Of a stretch of DNA of 57,836 bases, positions 7,475 through 15,874 are shown one piece after another (the first letter of the stretch is position 1; each line of letters starts with the position of its first letter). The DNA is taken from positions 261,424 to 319,259 of the forward strand of contig NZ_CANKWH010000003.1 of assembly GCF_947487305.1 (NCBI RefSeq). Direction: 5' to 3'. This DNA is from an uncultured Paracoccus sp. Lineage in GTDB: Bacteria; Pseudomonadota; Alphaproteobacteria; Rhodobacterales; Rhodobacteraceae. The position numbers and the translations under genes were made by a program. The notes under the pieces are model-generated. The model searched no databases. It saw nothing but the letters and a program-made list of their open reading frames with translations, and was not told where the DNA came from.

Positions 7475-10453
7475 CTACGCGGCCGTGATCTTGCAGAGCG
7501 TGGCCTTGGTTTCCTGCATCTGGGTCACCGAGTCATAGCCATAGGTCTGCGCGGTATTGGTGGATTCCCCCAGAACGATCGGGTCGGCGCCCTCGGGGTA
7601 TTTCGATCGGAGGTCGGCGCCTTCGTAGAAGCCGCCGAAGTGGAAGGGCATGAAGGCCACGCCCGCGCCCACCCGTTCTGTCACCATCGCCTTCACCCGG
7701 ACCTTGCCGCCCTCGGGGCCTTCGACCCAGACCTGCTGGCCGTCATGGATGCCGCGATCACCCGCGTCCTTGGGGTTGATCTCGACGAACATCTCTTGCT
7801 GCAATTCCGCCAGCCAGGGGTTCGAGCGCGTCTCGTCGCCGCCGCCCTCGTATTCCACCAACCGGCCCGAGGTCAGGATGATCGGGAAATCGGTCGAGAA
7901 ATCCTTGCTCTGGATCGAGGCATAGAGCGTCGGCAGGCGATAGAAGAAGCGGTCCGAATAGGTCGGGTAATCGGCCACCAGGTCGCGCCGGCTGGTATAG
8001 AGCGGCTCGCGATGCAGCGGGATCGGGTCGGGGAAGGTCCAGACATTGCAGCGCGCCTTGGCATTGCCGAAGGGGGCGCATTCATGCAGGATCGCCACCC
8101 GCTGGATGCCGCCCGACAGGTCGGTCTTCCAGTTGATCGCACTGGCCCGGGCGTCGTAATCCGAGGGCACCGACATGCCTTCGGCCTCGCCCACCTCTTC
8201 CCAATTGCCCTGCATCGATTCGATGCCAGCAACCTTGCCGATCATGTAGCGCTCGTATTCGGTCAGGTCGGTGTGCCAGCCCAGTTGCACCAGCATCTCG
8301 TAGGTGAATTCGGGATAGCCGTCCTGGATCTCGGAATCCTTGGAATAGACCCCCTCGGCCAGCAGGTTCTCGCCATCGCGCTCGACGCCGAAGCGGGCGC
8401 GGAAAGTAAGCCCGCCCTGGCTGACCGGGATCGACATGTCGTAAAGGTTCGCCGTGCCCGGATGCTTCATCTCGGGCGTGCCCCAGCACGGCCAGGGCAT
8501 GCCGTAGAACTCGCCATCGCAAGGCCCGCCCGAGGCGCGCAGGGTGGTGCGGTCGAAGGTATGCTGGTTCTGCATGTGAAGCCGCATCCGCTCGGGCGAC
8601 TGGCCGGTATAGCCGATGGTCCACATGCCACGGTTGAATTCGCGGGTGATGTCCTCGACCACCGGCTCGTCGCCTTCGACCGCGATATTGCGCAACAGCC
8701 GGTCGGTGAAGCCGAACTTGTCGGCGAAGAGCTTCATGATCGTGTGGTCGGGCTTGCTCTCGAACATCGGCGCCATGACCTGCTCGCGCCATTGCAGCGA
8801 GCGGTTCGAGGCAGTGACCGAGCCGCGGGTCTCGAACTGGGTCGAGGCCGGCAGCAGATAGACGCCATCGGTCCGGTCCGACAGCACGGCGGAAATGGTC
8901 GGATGCGGGTCGACCACGACCAGCAGCTCCAGCTTCTCCATCGCCGTCTTCATCTCGGTCATGCGGGTCTGGCTGTTCGGGGCATGGCCCCAGAAAACCA
9001 TGGCCTTCACGTCATCGGGCTGGCCCATGTTCGCGGGGTCTTCCAGGACACCGTCGATCCAGCGGCTGACCGGGATGCCGTTCTCGTTCATCAGGGGCTT
9101 GTCCTTGCCCTCGGCATCCTTGACCACGGCAAAACGCGATTTCAGCCAGGCCAGATCCTCGCCCCAGACCCGGCACCAATGCGCCCAGGCCCCGTCGGTC
9201 AGCCCGTAATAGCCGGGCGTGTCATGGGACAGCACGCCCACATCGGTCGCGCCCTGAACATTGTCATGACCGCGGAAGATATTGGTGCCGCCGCCCGAGA
9301 TGCCCATGTTCCCCAGCGCCAGCTGCAGGATGCAATAGGCGCGGGTGTTGTTGTTGCCGGTGGTGTGCTGGGTGCCGCCCATGCACCAGATCAGCGTGCC
9401 CGGCCGGTTCTCGGCCATCAGCCGGGCGACGCGCTGGACCTGCTCGCCGGGAACGCCGGTCACGCGTTCGCATTCCGCCGGGTGCCAGCGGGCAACCTCG
9501 TCGCGCACCTGGTCCATGCCCCAGACACGGGTTCGGATGAACTCGGCATCCTCCCAGCCATTCTCGAAGACATGCCAGAGGATGCCCCAGACCAGCGCCA
9601 CGTCCGAGCCGGGGCGGATGCGGACATATTCGTCGGCATGAGCGGCGGTGCGGGTAAAGCGCGGGTCGCAGACGATCAGCGGCGCGTTGTTTTCTTCCTT
9701 GCCCTTCAGCACATGCTGCAGGCTGACCGGATGCGCCTCGGCCGGGTTGCCACCGATGATCAGGATCGATTTCGACTTGTGGATGTCGTTATAGCTGTTG
9801 GTCATCGCGCCATAGCCCCAGGTGTTGGCAACACCCGCGACCGTGGTGGAATGACAGATCCGCGCCTGGTGGTCGACATTGTTCGTGCCCCAATAGGCGG
9901 CGAACTTGCGGAACAGATAGGCCTGTTCGTTGCTGTGCTTGGCGCTGCCCAGCCAATAGACGCTGTCCGGCCCGTTGGTCTCGCGGATCGACAGCATCTG
10001 GTCGCCGACCTCGTTGATGGCGTCCTCCCAGCTGATCCGCTGCCATTCCCCGCCGACCAGCTTCATCGGGTATTTCAGCCGCCGCTCGCCATGCGCGTGC
10101 TCGCGGACCGAGGCGCCCTTGGCGCAATGCGCGCCCAGATTGAAGGGGCTGTCAAAGGCCGGTTCCTGCCCGATCCAGACCCCGTCCTGCACCTCGGCCA
10201 GAACCGTGCAGCCGACCGAGCAATGGGTGCAGACCGACTTGATCGTCTGTATCTCGCCCCCGGCCGCCGCCGCTTCCTGCGCCGTGGCCGGTCGCACCGT
10301 CCCGGCCATGCCGCCAAGCGCCGCGATCCCGCCCACCGCAAGACCCGAGCGTTTCAGGAAGCTCCGCCGGTCCAGGGGTGTCTCGCCAAGGGCGGTGACG
10401 AAGGCGGGGGCATCGCTGCGGCGCGGGGCGCCATTGGTCTTGCGTTTCAGCAT
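7475..10453 (-). CDS. fdhA: Formate dehydrogenase catalytic subunit alpha, Cys-type, Tat-exported
   Basis: The 992-residue molybdopterin oxidoreductase oxidises formate to CO2 with Mo/W-bis-MGD. A twin-arginine signal DRRSFLKRSG (28-37) and hydrophobic stretch direct it to the periplasm. A [4Fe-4S] site is formed by Cys75, Cys78, Cys82 and Cys110. The active-site residue is Cys200 followed by His201 (QARICHSTT), where E. coli FDH-N has selenocysteine; no in-frame TGA is present. The C-terminal cofactor-binding domain is complete. Overall it resembles the FDH3-type enzymes of aerobic proteobacteria, feeding the quinone pool through the gamma subunit. The FdhD sulfurtransferase and Mo-cofactor genes such enzymes require are not in this window. 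Confidence 0.95.
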   Translation of the reverse strand: MLKRKTNGAPRRSDAPAFVTALGETPLDRRSFLKRSGLAVGGIAALGGMAGTVRPATAQEAAAAGGEIQTIKSVCTHCSVGCTVLAEVQDGVWIGQEPAFDSPFNLGAHCAKGASVREHAHGERRLKYPMKLVGGEWQRISWEDAINEVGDQMLSIRETNGPDSVYWLGSAKHSNEQAYLFRKFAAYWGTNNVDHQARICHSTTVAGVANTWGYGAMTNSYNDIHKSKSILIIGGNPAEAHPVSLQHVLKGKEENNAPLIVCDPRFTRTAAHADEYVRIRPGSDVALVWGILWHVFENGWEDAEFIRTRVWGMDQVRDEVARWHPAECERVTGVPGEQVQRVARLMAENRPGTLIWCMGGTQHTTGNNNTRAYCILQLALGNMGISGGGTNIFRGHDNVQGATDVGVLSHDTPGYYGLTDGAWAHWCRVWGEDLAWLKSRFAVVKDAEGKDKPLMNENGIPVSRWIDGVLEDPANMGQPDDVKAMVFWGHAPNSQTRMTEMKTAMEKLELLVVVDPHPTISAVLSDRTDGVYLLPASTQFETRGSVTASNRSLQWREQVMAPMFESKPDHTIMKLFADKFGFTDRLLRNIAVEGDEPVVEDITREFNRGMWTIGYTGQSPERMRLHMQNQHTFDRTTLRASGGPCDGEFYGMPWPCWGTPEMKHPGTANLYDMSIPVSQGGLTFRARFGVERDGENLLAEGVYSKDSEIQDGYPEFTYEMLVQLGWHTDLTEYERYMIGKVAGIESMQGNWEEVGEAEGMSVPSDYDARASAINWKTDLSGGIQRVAILHECAPFGNAKARCNVWTFPDPIPLHREPLYTSRRDLVADYPTYSDRFFYRLPTLYASIQSKDFSTDFPIILTSGRLVEYEGGGDETRSNPWLAELQQEMFVEINPKDAGDRGIHDGQQVWVEGPEGGKVRVKAMVTERVGAGVAFMPFHFGGFYEGADLRSKYPEGADPIVLGESTNTAQTYGYDSVTQMQETKATLCKITAA

Positions 10454-10504
10454 GGGTCTTGTCCTTGGCTGTGCCGGGGCATCCGGCAGGGCTGGGATGG
10501 GCGG

Positions 10505-10702
10505 TCAGAAGCGGGCGAGCTGGTAATAGGTCCGGGTATGCGCGGTGTCCTGCATGCAGGCATCACCGCGATCCGAGCGTTTGACCTCGGGCGCAGCCTC
10601 GGCCTCGCCGGGCGCGATGGCGGCCACGGCAACGGCAGCCGGCGCGGCGGTGCCGGCCAGTTTCAGAAAGGCGCGGCGGGTGGAGGGTTTTGGCTGGCTC
10701 AT
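10505..10702 (-). CDS. Small Tat-signal protein of the formate dehydrogenase region
   Basis: The 65-residue product has a complete twin-arginine signal: STRRAFLKLAG at residues 7-17, an Ala/Val core and an AEAA cleavage-like site. The mature part is only about 25 residues (EVKRSDRGDACMQDT...TYYQLARF) with one Cys. This matches the small 'formate dehydrogenase region Tat-target' family found immediately before fdhA genes; its function is not established. A longer frame extends upstream, but this ATG fits the family and lies 22 bp after the TorD-like gene. The hitchhiker-like size suggests it is a structural micro-subunit or an export escort, which is inference. Confidence 0.88.
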   Translation of the reverse strand: MSQPKPSTRRAFLKLAGTAAPAAVAVAAIAPGEAEAAPEVKRSDRGDACMQDTAHTRTYYQLARF

Positions 10703-10724
10703 GGCTGGCTCCTTTCCGTTGATC

Positions 10725-11330
10725 CTATCCGCCGAGGCGGAAGGCCTCTTTCTCGATCTCGATGAACAGGCGGCCGATCTGGCCGATGGGCGCGTAAAGC
10801 ACCGATCCCTTCGCCGCCTCCAGGTCGCTGAAAAACGGCCCGGCCCAGGGGGCGATGTGGCGGCTGAAGAAATCGCGCTGGCTCTGCAAGCCGGCAGGCG
10901 CACCGAAGCGGCCTTCGATCAGCCCGGCCATCATCTCCATCAGGCTGGCGATATTGTCCTCGGGCTCGAACACGTCATCGGCGCGGTGAATGCCCAGAAC
11001 CGCCATGTCCCGGCGCAACAGCGCCAGCGGCTTCTCGTTCAGGAAGCCGGTCAGGTAGACGCTGGCAAAGGGCAGCAGCTCGCCCCGGCCAAGGCCGATG
11101 AAAAGCGCGTTGAACTCGCGTTCGGCGGCGCGCGGCGTGCTGTGCGCGGCGACCCGCGCCAAGGCGTCGATCGCCCGGCCCATCGGGCTCTCATCGCCCT
11201 GAAGGGCTGCAGCCGCAGCCAGCCGCTCGGCCGAGGGCGGACGGGCAAGGAAGCCTGCGAGGAAGTCATAGAAATCCGCCCGCATCTTCTCGTCGGGGTC
11301 GATGGTTGCGGCGGTGTTGTGCGAGGTCAT
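10725..11330 (-). CDS. TorD/DmsD-family molybdoenzyme chaperone
   Basis: The 201-residue all-helical protein has the family signature around residues 78-95 (GRGELLPFASVYLTGFLNEKPL, with the conserved Pro and Ser-x-Tyr). TorD-like proteins bind Tat signal peptides of molybdoenzymes and hold the apo-enzyme until cofactor insertion. Its place directly before the small Tat protein and fdhA indicates that the client is this formate dehydrogenase. The start overlaps the DUF3306 stop by 4 bp (ATGA), so translation is coupled. Confidence 0.9.
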   Translation of the reverse strand: MTSHNTAATIDPDEKMRADFYDFLAGFLARPPSAERLAAAAALQGDESPMGRAIDALARVAAHSTPRAAEREFNALFIGLGRGELLPFASVYLTGFLNEKPLALLRRDMAVLGIHRADDVFEPEDNIASLMEMMAGLIEGRFGAPAGLQSQRDFFSRHIAPWAGPFFSDLEAAKGSVLYAPIGQIGRLFIEIEKEAFRLGG

Positions 11331-11929
11331 GCCGGGGCCTCCGCGAACTGGAACTGCATGTGGCGCGGGGCGGGGCGGGGCTCGGTAGCATCGGCGACCG
11401 GCACGGCTTCGGCCACAACCTCGATCGGGGTCGAGGGCGGCAGCACGCTGACCCGTGCCGAGGTCGGTCGCCGCACCGGGTCGGGCAGCGATGCCGGCTC
11501 GCCGGTCTCGGCCCCGGCGATCAGCGCGTCAACGCCGTCGAGCGCGCGTTCGACCATGCCGCGACCGACGCGGTAGACGGTTTGCATCGCCGGCTTGACC
11601 GTCGCCGCATCGGAAAAATCCTCGCCGTGGTCCAGAAGGCCGTCGAGATTGGCCAGAACCGGGTTCGACTTCCACAACTGCCGCAGTGCCCGGCGGCGCA
11701 GGACCTCGGGCACCTCGCGGCGCAGGAAGGCGGCGAAATCATCCCCGGCCTTCAGCCCGTCCGGGTCGGGCAGACCCAGTTCCGCCAGCAGTTCCGGTTC
11801 ACTCAGCGCCGCCTGCGCCTCTGCCCGCGCGGCCTCTTCCGCCGCCTCGACAGCCATCTGCGCCTGCGTCTCGATCTGCCGATCCTCGGCCAGCACCTGT
11901 GTCCGTCGACGTGTCCAGAAATCGCTCAT
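11327..11929 (-). CDS. DUF3306 domain-containing protein
   Basis: The 200-residue soluble protein begins MSDFWTRRRTQV, the characteristic DUF3306 start (FWxRR), followed by a long acidic/Ala-rich helix. A central region, LKAGDDFAAFLRREVPEVLRRRALRQLWKSNPVLANLDGLLDHGEDFSD, matches the DUF core (quoted here in overlapping part: ALRQLWKSNPVLANLDGL). The family is restricted to formate dehydrogenase clusters and has no assigned function. It overlaps neighbours by 4 bp on both sides, implying tight stoichiometric expression with DUF3305 and the TorD-like chaperone. A role in FDH maturation is inferred from context alone. Confidence 0.87.
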   Translation of the reverse strand: MSDFWTRRRTQVLAEDRQIETQAQMAVEAAEEAARAEAQAALSEPELLAELGLPDPDGLKAGDDFAAFLRREVPEVLRRRALRQLWKSNPVLANLDGLLDHGEDFSDAATVKPAMQTVYRVGRGMVERALDGVDALIAGAETGEPASLPDPVRRPTSARVSVLPPSTPIEVVAEAVPVADATEPRPAPRHMQFQFAEAPA

Positions 11930-12483
11930 GGTGCGGTGCCGCCCCTGGGCGCGCGATAGACATCGGCCATCTGCCGGATGCGGGCATCGCCCTTTCCGTC
12001 CTCGGTAAGATCGACACGCAGCCGGTCACGGCGGCGCTTGACGAAGGTTTCCTCGACGTGGTGGGTCTCGACGAAGGCCTGCAGCCAGCCGATCATCGCC
12101 TCGGGCATGGGCACGATTTCCAGCATCGCCTCGCCCGCATCGCCGTAATCCTGTGCCTCGTAGGCCGAGACGGTGATATGGCTCGCGCGCCACGGCATCG
12201 GCGCGTCGTGGCGCGTGTCGGGCTGCATCACCACCGTTACGCCGGGGCGATGGCCGGCCAGCGTCGTCAGATAGGCTTCGGTATCGGTGGACCAAATCTC
12301 CAGCGTCAGGGTGGCAGCGTGATATTCAACCACCTCGCCCTCGCGCCTCAGTTCCCGCCACTCGGCCGGACCGGCACCGGGAATGACCGCGACGATCTTC
12401 CACGCCCATTTCGCCCAACGGGTCACTCCGGGGCTGCGGCGGACAACGATTCCCACCGGCATATGGTCGCGTATGACAGCCAT
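11926..12483 (-). CDS. DUF3305 domain-containing protein
   Basis: First gene of the leftward FDH arm; about 185 residues from the chosen ATG (MAVIRDHMPVGIVVRR). The family pattern is visible: MPVGIVVRRSPGVTRWAKWAWKIV near the start, LEIWSTDTEAY in the middle and a RRDRLRVDLTE segment near the end. Function is unknown; it always accompanies formate dehydrogenase genes. The open frame continues 40 codons further upstream, but the internal ATG has an AGGGAGA ribosome site about 11 bp before it and fits the family start better. The ATG seven codons later (MPVGIV) is also possible. Confidence 0.85.
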   Translation of the reverse strand: MAVIRDHMPVGIVVRRSPGVTRWAKWAWKIVAVIPGAGPAEWRELRREGEVVEYHAATLTLEIWSTDTEAYLTTLAGHRPGVTVVMQPDTRHDAPMPWRASHITVSAYEAQDYGDAGEAMLEIVPMPEAMIGWLQAFVETHHVEETFVKRRRDRLRVDLTEDGKGDARIRQMADVYRAPRGGTAP

Positions 12484-12664
12484 ATTCGGCTTTTTTCTCC
12501 CTTGGCGAGAAATCCTGCTTACGGTCTCTCTTGTAGGAAGGTTTTCAGATACCGCCCCGAATTGCAACGTTTTTGGGCCGCTCGTGCCGATCAATTGATC
12601 CATTCGGTCTTGTTGTGCCGTGCGCTTCCTGCCTAAGTAATGCGGCCATGAGCATCGCGACCCA
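12484..12664. promoter_or_regulatory. Divergent control region of the two FDH arms
   Basis: The 181-bp gap separates DUF3305 (leftward) from the poly-ferredoxin (rightward). It holds a perfect 12-bp palindrome GATCAATTGATC (12589-12600), a possible operator. A weak rightward promoter candidate is TTGTTG (12610-12615), 17 bp, CTAAGT (12633-12638). A six-codon mini-frame (ATG at 12648, TGA at 12666-12668) overlaps the start of the next gene. The region is visibly A/T-richer than the flanking genes. No classical FNR box (TTGAT-N4-ATCAA) is seen. Confidence 0.45.
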
Positions 12665-14611
12665 ATGACCAGAATTCTCGTCTGCGACTGTCTTCACAGC
12701 CAGAATCTTGACCCCGAGCGCCTGCAAGAGGCCCTCGGGCAGCCGGTTTCGCGCCCGTATACCGACCTCTGTCTGCGTCAAGCTGACGCTCCCGCCACGG
12801 CCATGGCCGAGGGTGATGTTCTGATCGCCTGCGGGCAGGAGGCGCGGCGGTTCGCCGCCATCGCCGAGGGGCTGGGGGTCGCGCCGCCGCTTTGCGTCGA
12901 TATCCGCGACCGCGCCGGCTGGACGGCGGATGCTGGCGCCACGCCCAAGCAGGCCGCGCTGCTGGCCGAGGCGATGTTGCCGCAGCCCGAGACGCCAACC
13001 CGCGACGTGGTCTCGGCCGGCACCTGTCTGGTGATTGGCGCGGCAGATATTGCCCTGCCCGCTGCGCGCGAGTTGGCGGGCGAGATGGCGGTGACGGTGC
13101 TGCTGCCCCGGCCCGAACTGGACGAGCCGCCGGTCGAGGGCGATCTGCGCATCATCGCCGGGCGACTGACCCGCGCCAGCGGCACGCTGGGGCGGTTCCA
13201 TCTGCAGCTCGACGCGCTGCAATTGCTGCAGCCGGGTGGTCGCGGCGCGCCGGGCTTCACCGCGCCGCGTGACGGGGCGCAATCGGACTGCGATGTCATC
13301 CTCGACCTCTCGGGCGGCACGCCATTGTTCCCCGCGCCGGGGAAGCGCGACGGCTATCTGCGCGCCGATCCGGGCAGCCCCGTGGCGGTGGCCGAGGCCG
13401 TGGTGAAGGCAGCGCGGCACATCGGCACCTTCGAGAAACCCCTGCATATCCGGCTGGAGCCGGGCCTCTGCGCCCATTCCCGCGCCGGTCAGCCGGCCTG
13501 CAACCGCTGCCTCGACATCTGCCCGACCGGCGCGCTGACGCCTGCGGGCGAGACGGTGGCGGTCGATCCGCTGATCTGCGCCGGCTGCGGCGGCTGCGCC
13601 TCGCTCTGCCCCTCGGGCGCGATCAGCTTCGAGGACCCGCCGCGCGATCACCTGCTGCGCCGCATCCGGGTGCTGGCCGATACCTACAGCCGCGCCGGCG
13701 GCACGGCACCGCGCCTGCTGGTCCATGACGCCCACGGGGCCGAGATGATCCGCCTTGCCGCCCGTTTCGGTCGCGGCCTGCCCGCCGATGTAATCCCGCT
13801 GATGGTCGAGGCGCTGCCCTCCTTCGGTCATGCCGAGATGCTGGCGGCGCTGGTATCGGGCTTTGGTCAGGTCACGATCCTGCCCGGCCCCCGGACCGAA
13901 CGCGAGGTCCTGGACGGGCAGATCGAGCTGGCGCGTCTGATGGGTGCCGAGGGTCGGCTGGACCTGATCGAGCCGGCCGAGCCCGACGCGCTGTCCGACG
14001 CCCTTTACGGTCATCTCGCAGATGCGCCCGTTCCGGTCGCCCTGCCCATGGGTTCGCGCCGTCAGGTCGCCCGTCTTGCGGCCAAGGCGCTTGGCGTGAC
14101 CGAGCCGGTCGCCCTGCCGAAGGGCGCGCCCTATGGTGCGGTGCTGGTCGATAACGCGGCCTGCACGCTCTGCCTCTCCTGCGTCTCGCTGTGCCCGTCC
14201 GGTGCGCTGATGGACAATCCCGACAAGCCGCAACTGCGCTTTCAGGAGGATGCCTGCCTGCAATGCGGCCTCTGCGCCAATCTCTGCCCCGAGGATGCCA
14301 TCCGGCTTGAGTCGCGCTTCGACCCCTCGGATGCGGCCCTCTCCTCGGTCATCCTGCACGAGGAGGAGCCCTTTGCCTGCATCGAATGCGGCAAGCCCTT
14401 CGGCGTGGCCTCGACCGTGCGCCGGGTGGTCGAAAAACTGGAGGGCCGGCACCCGATGTTCGCCGGCAGTGCCCAGACCCGGCTGATCCAGATGTGCGAG
14501 GACTGCCGTGTTCAGGCGCAGTTCAACCGCGATGACCCGATGGCCTTCGGCGGCCCGCGTCAGCCCCGGACCACCGAGGATTACCAGAAGAAACCCAATG
14601 GAAAGCAATAG
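12665..14611 (+). CDS. Multi-cluster 4Fe-4S ferredoxin-type protein of the FDH locus
   Basis: The 648-residue cytosolic protein has no signal peptide. After a region of about 265 residues without recognised motifs comes a first double ferredoxin-like block (about 269-330: ACNRCLDICP, then CAGCGGCASLCPSGA). A second follows (about 500-545: CTLCLSCVSLCPSGA, then CLQCGLCANLCPEDA). A late CIECGKPFG with a CEDC pair lies from about 572. At least four [4Fe-4S] clusters are expected. Proteins of this shape recur next to FDH genes in Rhodobacterales and rhizobia, and the likely role is electron supply or Fe-S delivery during enzyme maturation; this is inference. No ribosome site is visible; the start overlaps the stop of a six-codon mini-frame (ATGA). 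Confidence 0.85.
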   Translation: MTRILVCDCLHSQNLDPERLQEALGQPVSRPYTDLCLRQADAPATAMAEGDVLIACGQEARRFAAIAEGLGVAPPLCVDIRDRAGWTADAGATPKQAALLAEAMLPQPETPTRDVVSAGTCLVIGAADIALPAARELAGEMAVTVLLPRPELDEPPVEGDLRIIAGRLTRASGTLGRFHLQLDALQLLQPGGRGAPGFTAPRDGAQSDCDVILDLSGGTPLFPAPGKRDGYLRADPGSPVAVAEAVVKAARHIGTFEKPLHIRLEPGLCAHSRAGQPACNRCLDICPTGALTPAGETVAVDPLICAGCGGCASLCPSGAISFEDPPRDHLLRRIRVLADTYSRAGGTAPRLLVHDAHGAEMIRLAARFGRGLPADVIPLMVEALPSFGHAEMLAALVSGFGQVTILPGPRTEREVLDGQIELARLMGAEGRLDLIEPAEPDALSDALYGHLADAPVPVALPMGSRRQVARLAAKALGVTEPVALPKGAPYGAVLVDNAACTLCLSCVSLCPSGALMDNPDKPQLRFQEDACLQCGLCANLCPEDAIRLESRFDPSDAALSSVILHEEEPFACIECGKPFGVASTVRRVVEKLEGRHPMFAGSAQTRLIQMCEDCRVQAQFNRDDPMAFGGPRQPRTTEDYQKKPNGKQ

Positions 14612-14621
14612 GAGGCCCGCC

Positions 14622-14813
14622 ATGGATGACCCCTTCAACATGTCGATGCGCAAATATCTGAAGCAGGTCGGTGTGACCTCGCAGCAGGCGATCGAAGAGG
14701 CCGTGAGGTCCAGCGGCAAGCCCGGCCCCTACAAGGTGCGGATGGTGCTGACCATCGACGGGCTGGACCTCGAGCATGTGGTGACCGGCGAGATCGCGGG
14801 GCCCTCTGCGTGA
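14622..14813 (+). CDS. DUF6494 family small protein
   Basis: Sixty-three residues beginning MDDPFNMSMRKYLKQVGVTSQ, with a helical N-terminal part and a beta-like C-terminal part (YKVRMVLTIDGLDLEHVVTGEI). The same N-terminal pattern (N-S-I/M-R-K-F-L-K-x-V-G-V-T-S) marks the DUF6494 family, known to me only from such clusters. It has a strong AGGAGG ribosome site 7 bp before the ATG and starts 10 bp after the ferredoxin stop. Its TGA is overlapped by the GTG of the Mrp gene (GTGA), so the two are translated together, suggesting they act together. No function is known. Confidence 0.85.
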   Translation: MDDPFNMSMRKYLKQVGVTSQQAIEEAVRSSGKPGPYKVRMVLTIDGLDLEHVVTGEIAGPSA

Positions 14814-15874
14814 GCCTGACCCGCGAGGCCGTTCTGGCGGCCCTGAAGACCGTGACCGACCCGCTTTCCGGGCAGGACATCGTGGCGGCCGGTCTGGTCC
14901 GGGCGCTGGCAATCGAGGGCGGCGCCGTCCGCTTCGTCATCGAGATCGATCCCCGCACCGCGCCGCAGATGCAGGCGGTGCAGGCCGAGGCCGAGGATCG
15001 CTTGCGCGCCTTGCCGGGCGTGGAAAAGGTGTCCATCGTCCTGACCGCGCATAGCGACAAGGCCCCGCCCGACCTGAAGCCGCGCCCCAAGGCGGCACGG
15101 CAGGGACCCGAGCCGATCCCGGGGGTAAAACACCTGATCGCGGTTGCCTCGGGTAAGGGCGGCGTCGGCAAGTCCACGGTCGCGGCAAATCTCGCCACCG
15201 CCCTGGCGGCCGAGGGCCGCAAGGTCGGGCTTCTGGATGCCGATGTCTATGGCCCGTCGCAGCCGCGGATGCTGGGCGTCTCGGGCCGGCCCGCCAGTCC
15301 CGATGGCAAGACCATCCTGCCGCTGCGCAACCATGGCGTCACGCTGATGAGCCTTGGCCTGCTGACCAACGAGGACGAGGCGGTGGTCTGGCGCGGGCCG
15401 ATGCTGATGGGCGCGCTGCAGCAGATGCTGTTCCAGGTGCAATGGGGCGCGCTCGACGTGCTGATCGTCGACCTGCCGCCCGGCACCGGTGATGTGCAGA
15501 TGACGCTGGCGCAGAAGGCGCGGGTGGACGGGGCGGTGATCGTTTCGACCCCGCAGGACATCGCGCTGATCGATGCGAGGAAGGGCATCGACATGTTCAA
15601 AAAGCTGAACGTGCCGATCCTTGGCCTGATCGAGAACATGTCGGTGCATGTCTGCTCGACCTGCGGCGCGCGCGAGCACATCTTCGGTGATGGCGGCGTC
15701 AAGGCCGAGGCCGCCAAGATGGGCGTGCCGCTGCTGGCCGAGATCCCGCTGCACCTGTCGATCCGCACCGCCGGGGATGGCGGTGCGCCGGTCGTTGTCA
15801 GCGCCGCAGACAGTCCGCAGGCGCAGGCCTTCCGCGATCTCGCGCGCACCCTGATGTCCGCAGGCAAGGCATGA
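14810..15874 (+). CDS. Mrp/NBP35-family Fe-S carrier ATPase
   Basis: The 354-residue P-loop protein has an N-terminal MIP18/DUF59-like domain (about 1-82, with VTDPLSGQDIVAAGLV). The deviant Walker A SGKGGVGKST is at 114-123 and a CxxC pair at Cys282/Cys285 can bridge a [4Fe-4S] cluster between two monomers. The family (Mrp, ApbC, NBP35) assembles and transfers Fe-S clusters using ATP. Here it sits in the FDH locus rather than a suf/isc locus, coupled by overlaps to DUF6494 upstream and the DUF4444 gene downstream. That suggests a dedicated carrier for FDH or the poly-ferredoxin. The GTG start is fixed by the GTGA overlap. Confidence 0.95.
   Translation: MSLTREAVLAALKTVTDPLSGQDIVAAGLVRALAIEGGAVRFVIEIDPRTAPQMQAVQAEAEDRLRALPGVEKVSIVLTAHSDKAPPDLKPRPKAARQGPEPIPGVKHLIAVASGKGGVGKSTVAANLATALAAEGRKVGLLDADVYGPSQPRMLGVSGRPASPDGKTILPLRNHGVTLMSLGLLTNEDEAVVWRGPMLMGALQQMLFQVQWGALDVLIVDLPPGTGDVQMTLAQKARVDGAVIVSTPQDIALIDARKGIDMFKKLNVPILGLIENMSVHVCSTCGAREHIFGDGGVKAEAAKMGVPLLAEIPLHLSIRTAGDGGAPVVVSAADSPQAQAFRDLARTLMSAGKA

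Noticed and set aside
9854..9859. Selenocysteine at the FDH active site
   Set aside because: The codon at residue 200 encodes Cys and no in-frame TGA interrupts fdhA.
7271..10765. 1164-codon rightward open frame
   Set aside because: Lies antisense over fdhA and fdhB, which have full motifs; it is low-complexity His/Arg/Gly/Ala-rich translation typical of high-GC shadows.
12545..14719. 724-codon leftward open frame
   Set aside because: Antisense to the poly-ferredoxin gene, whose Cys motifs are clear; the product has no recognisable domain.
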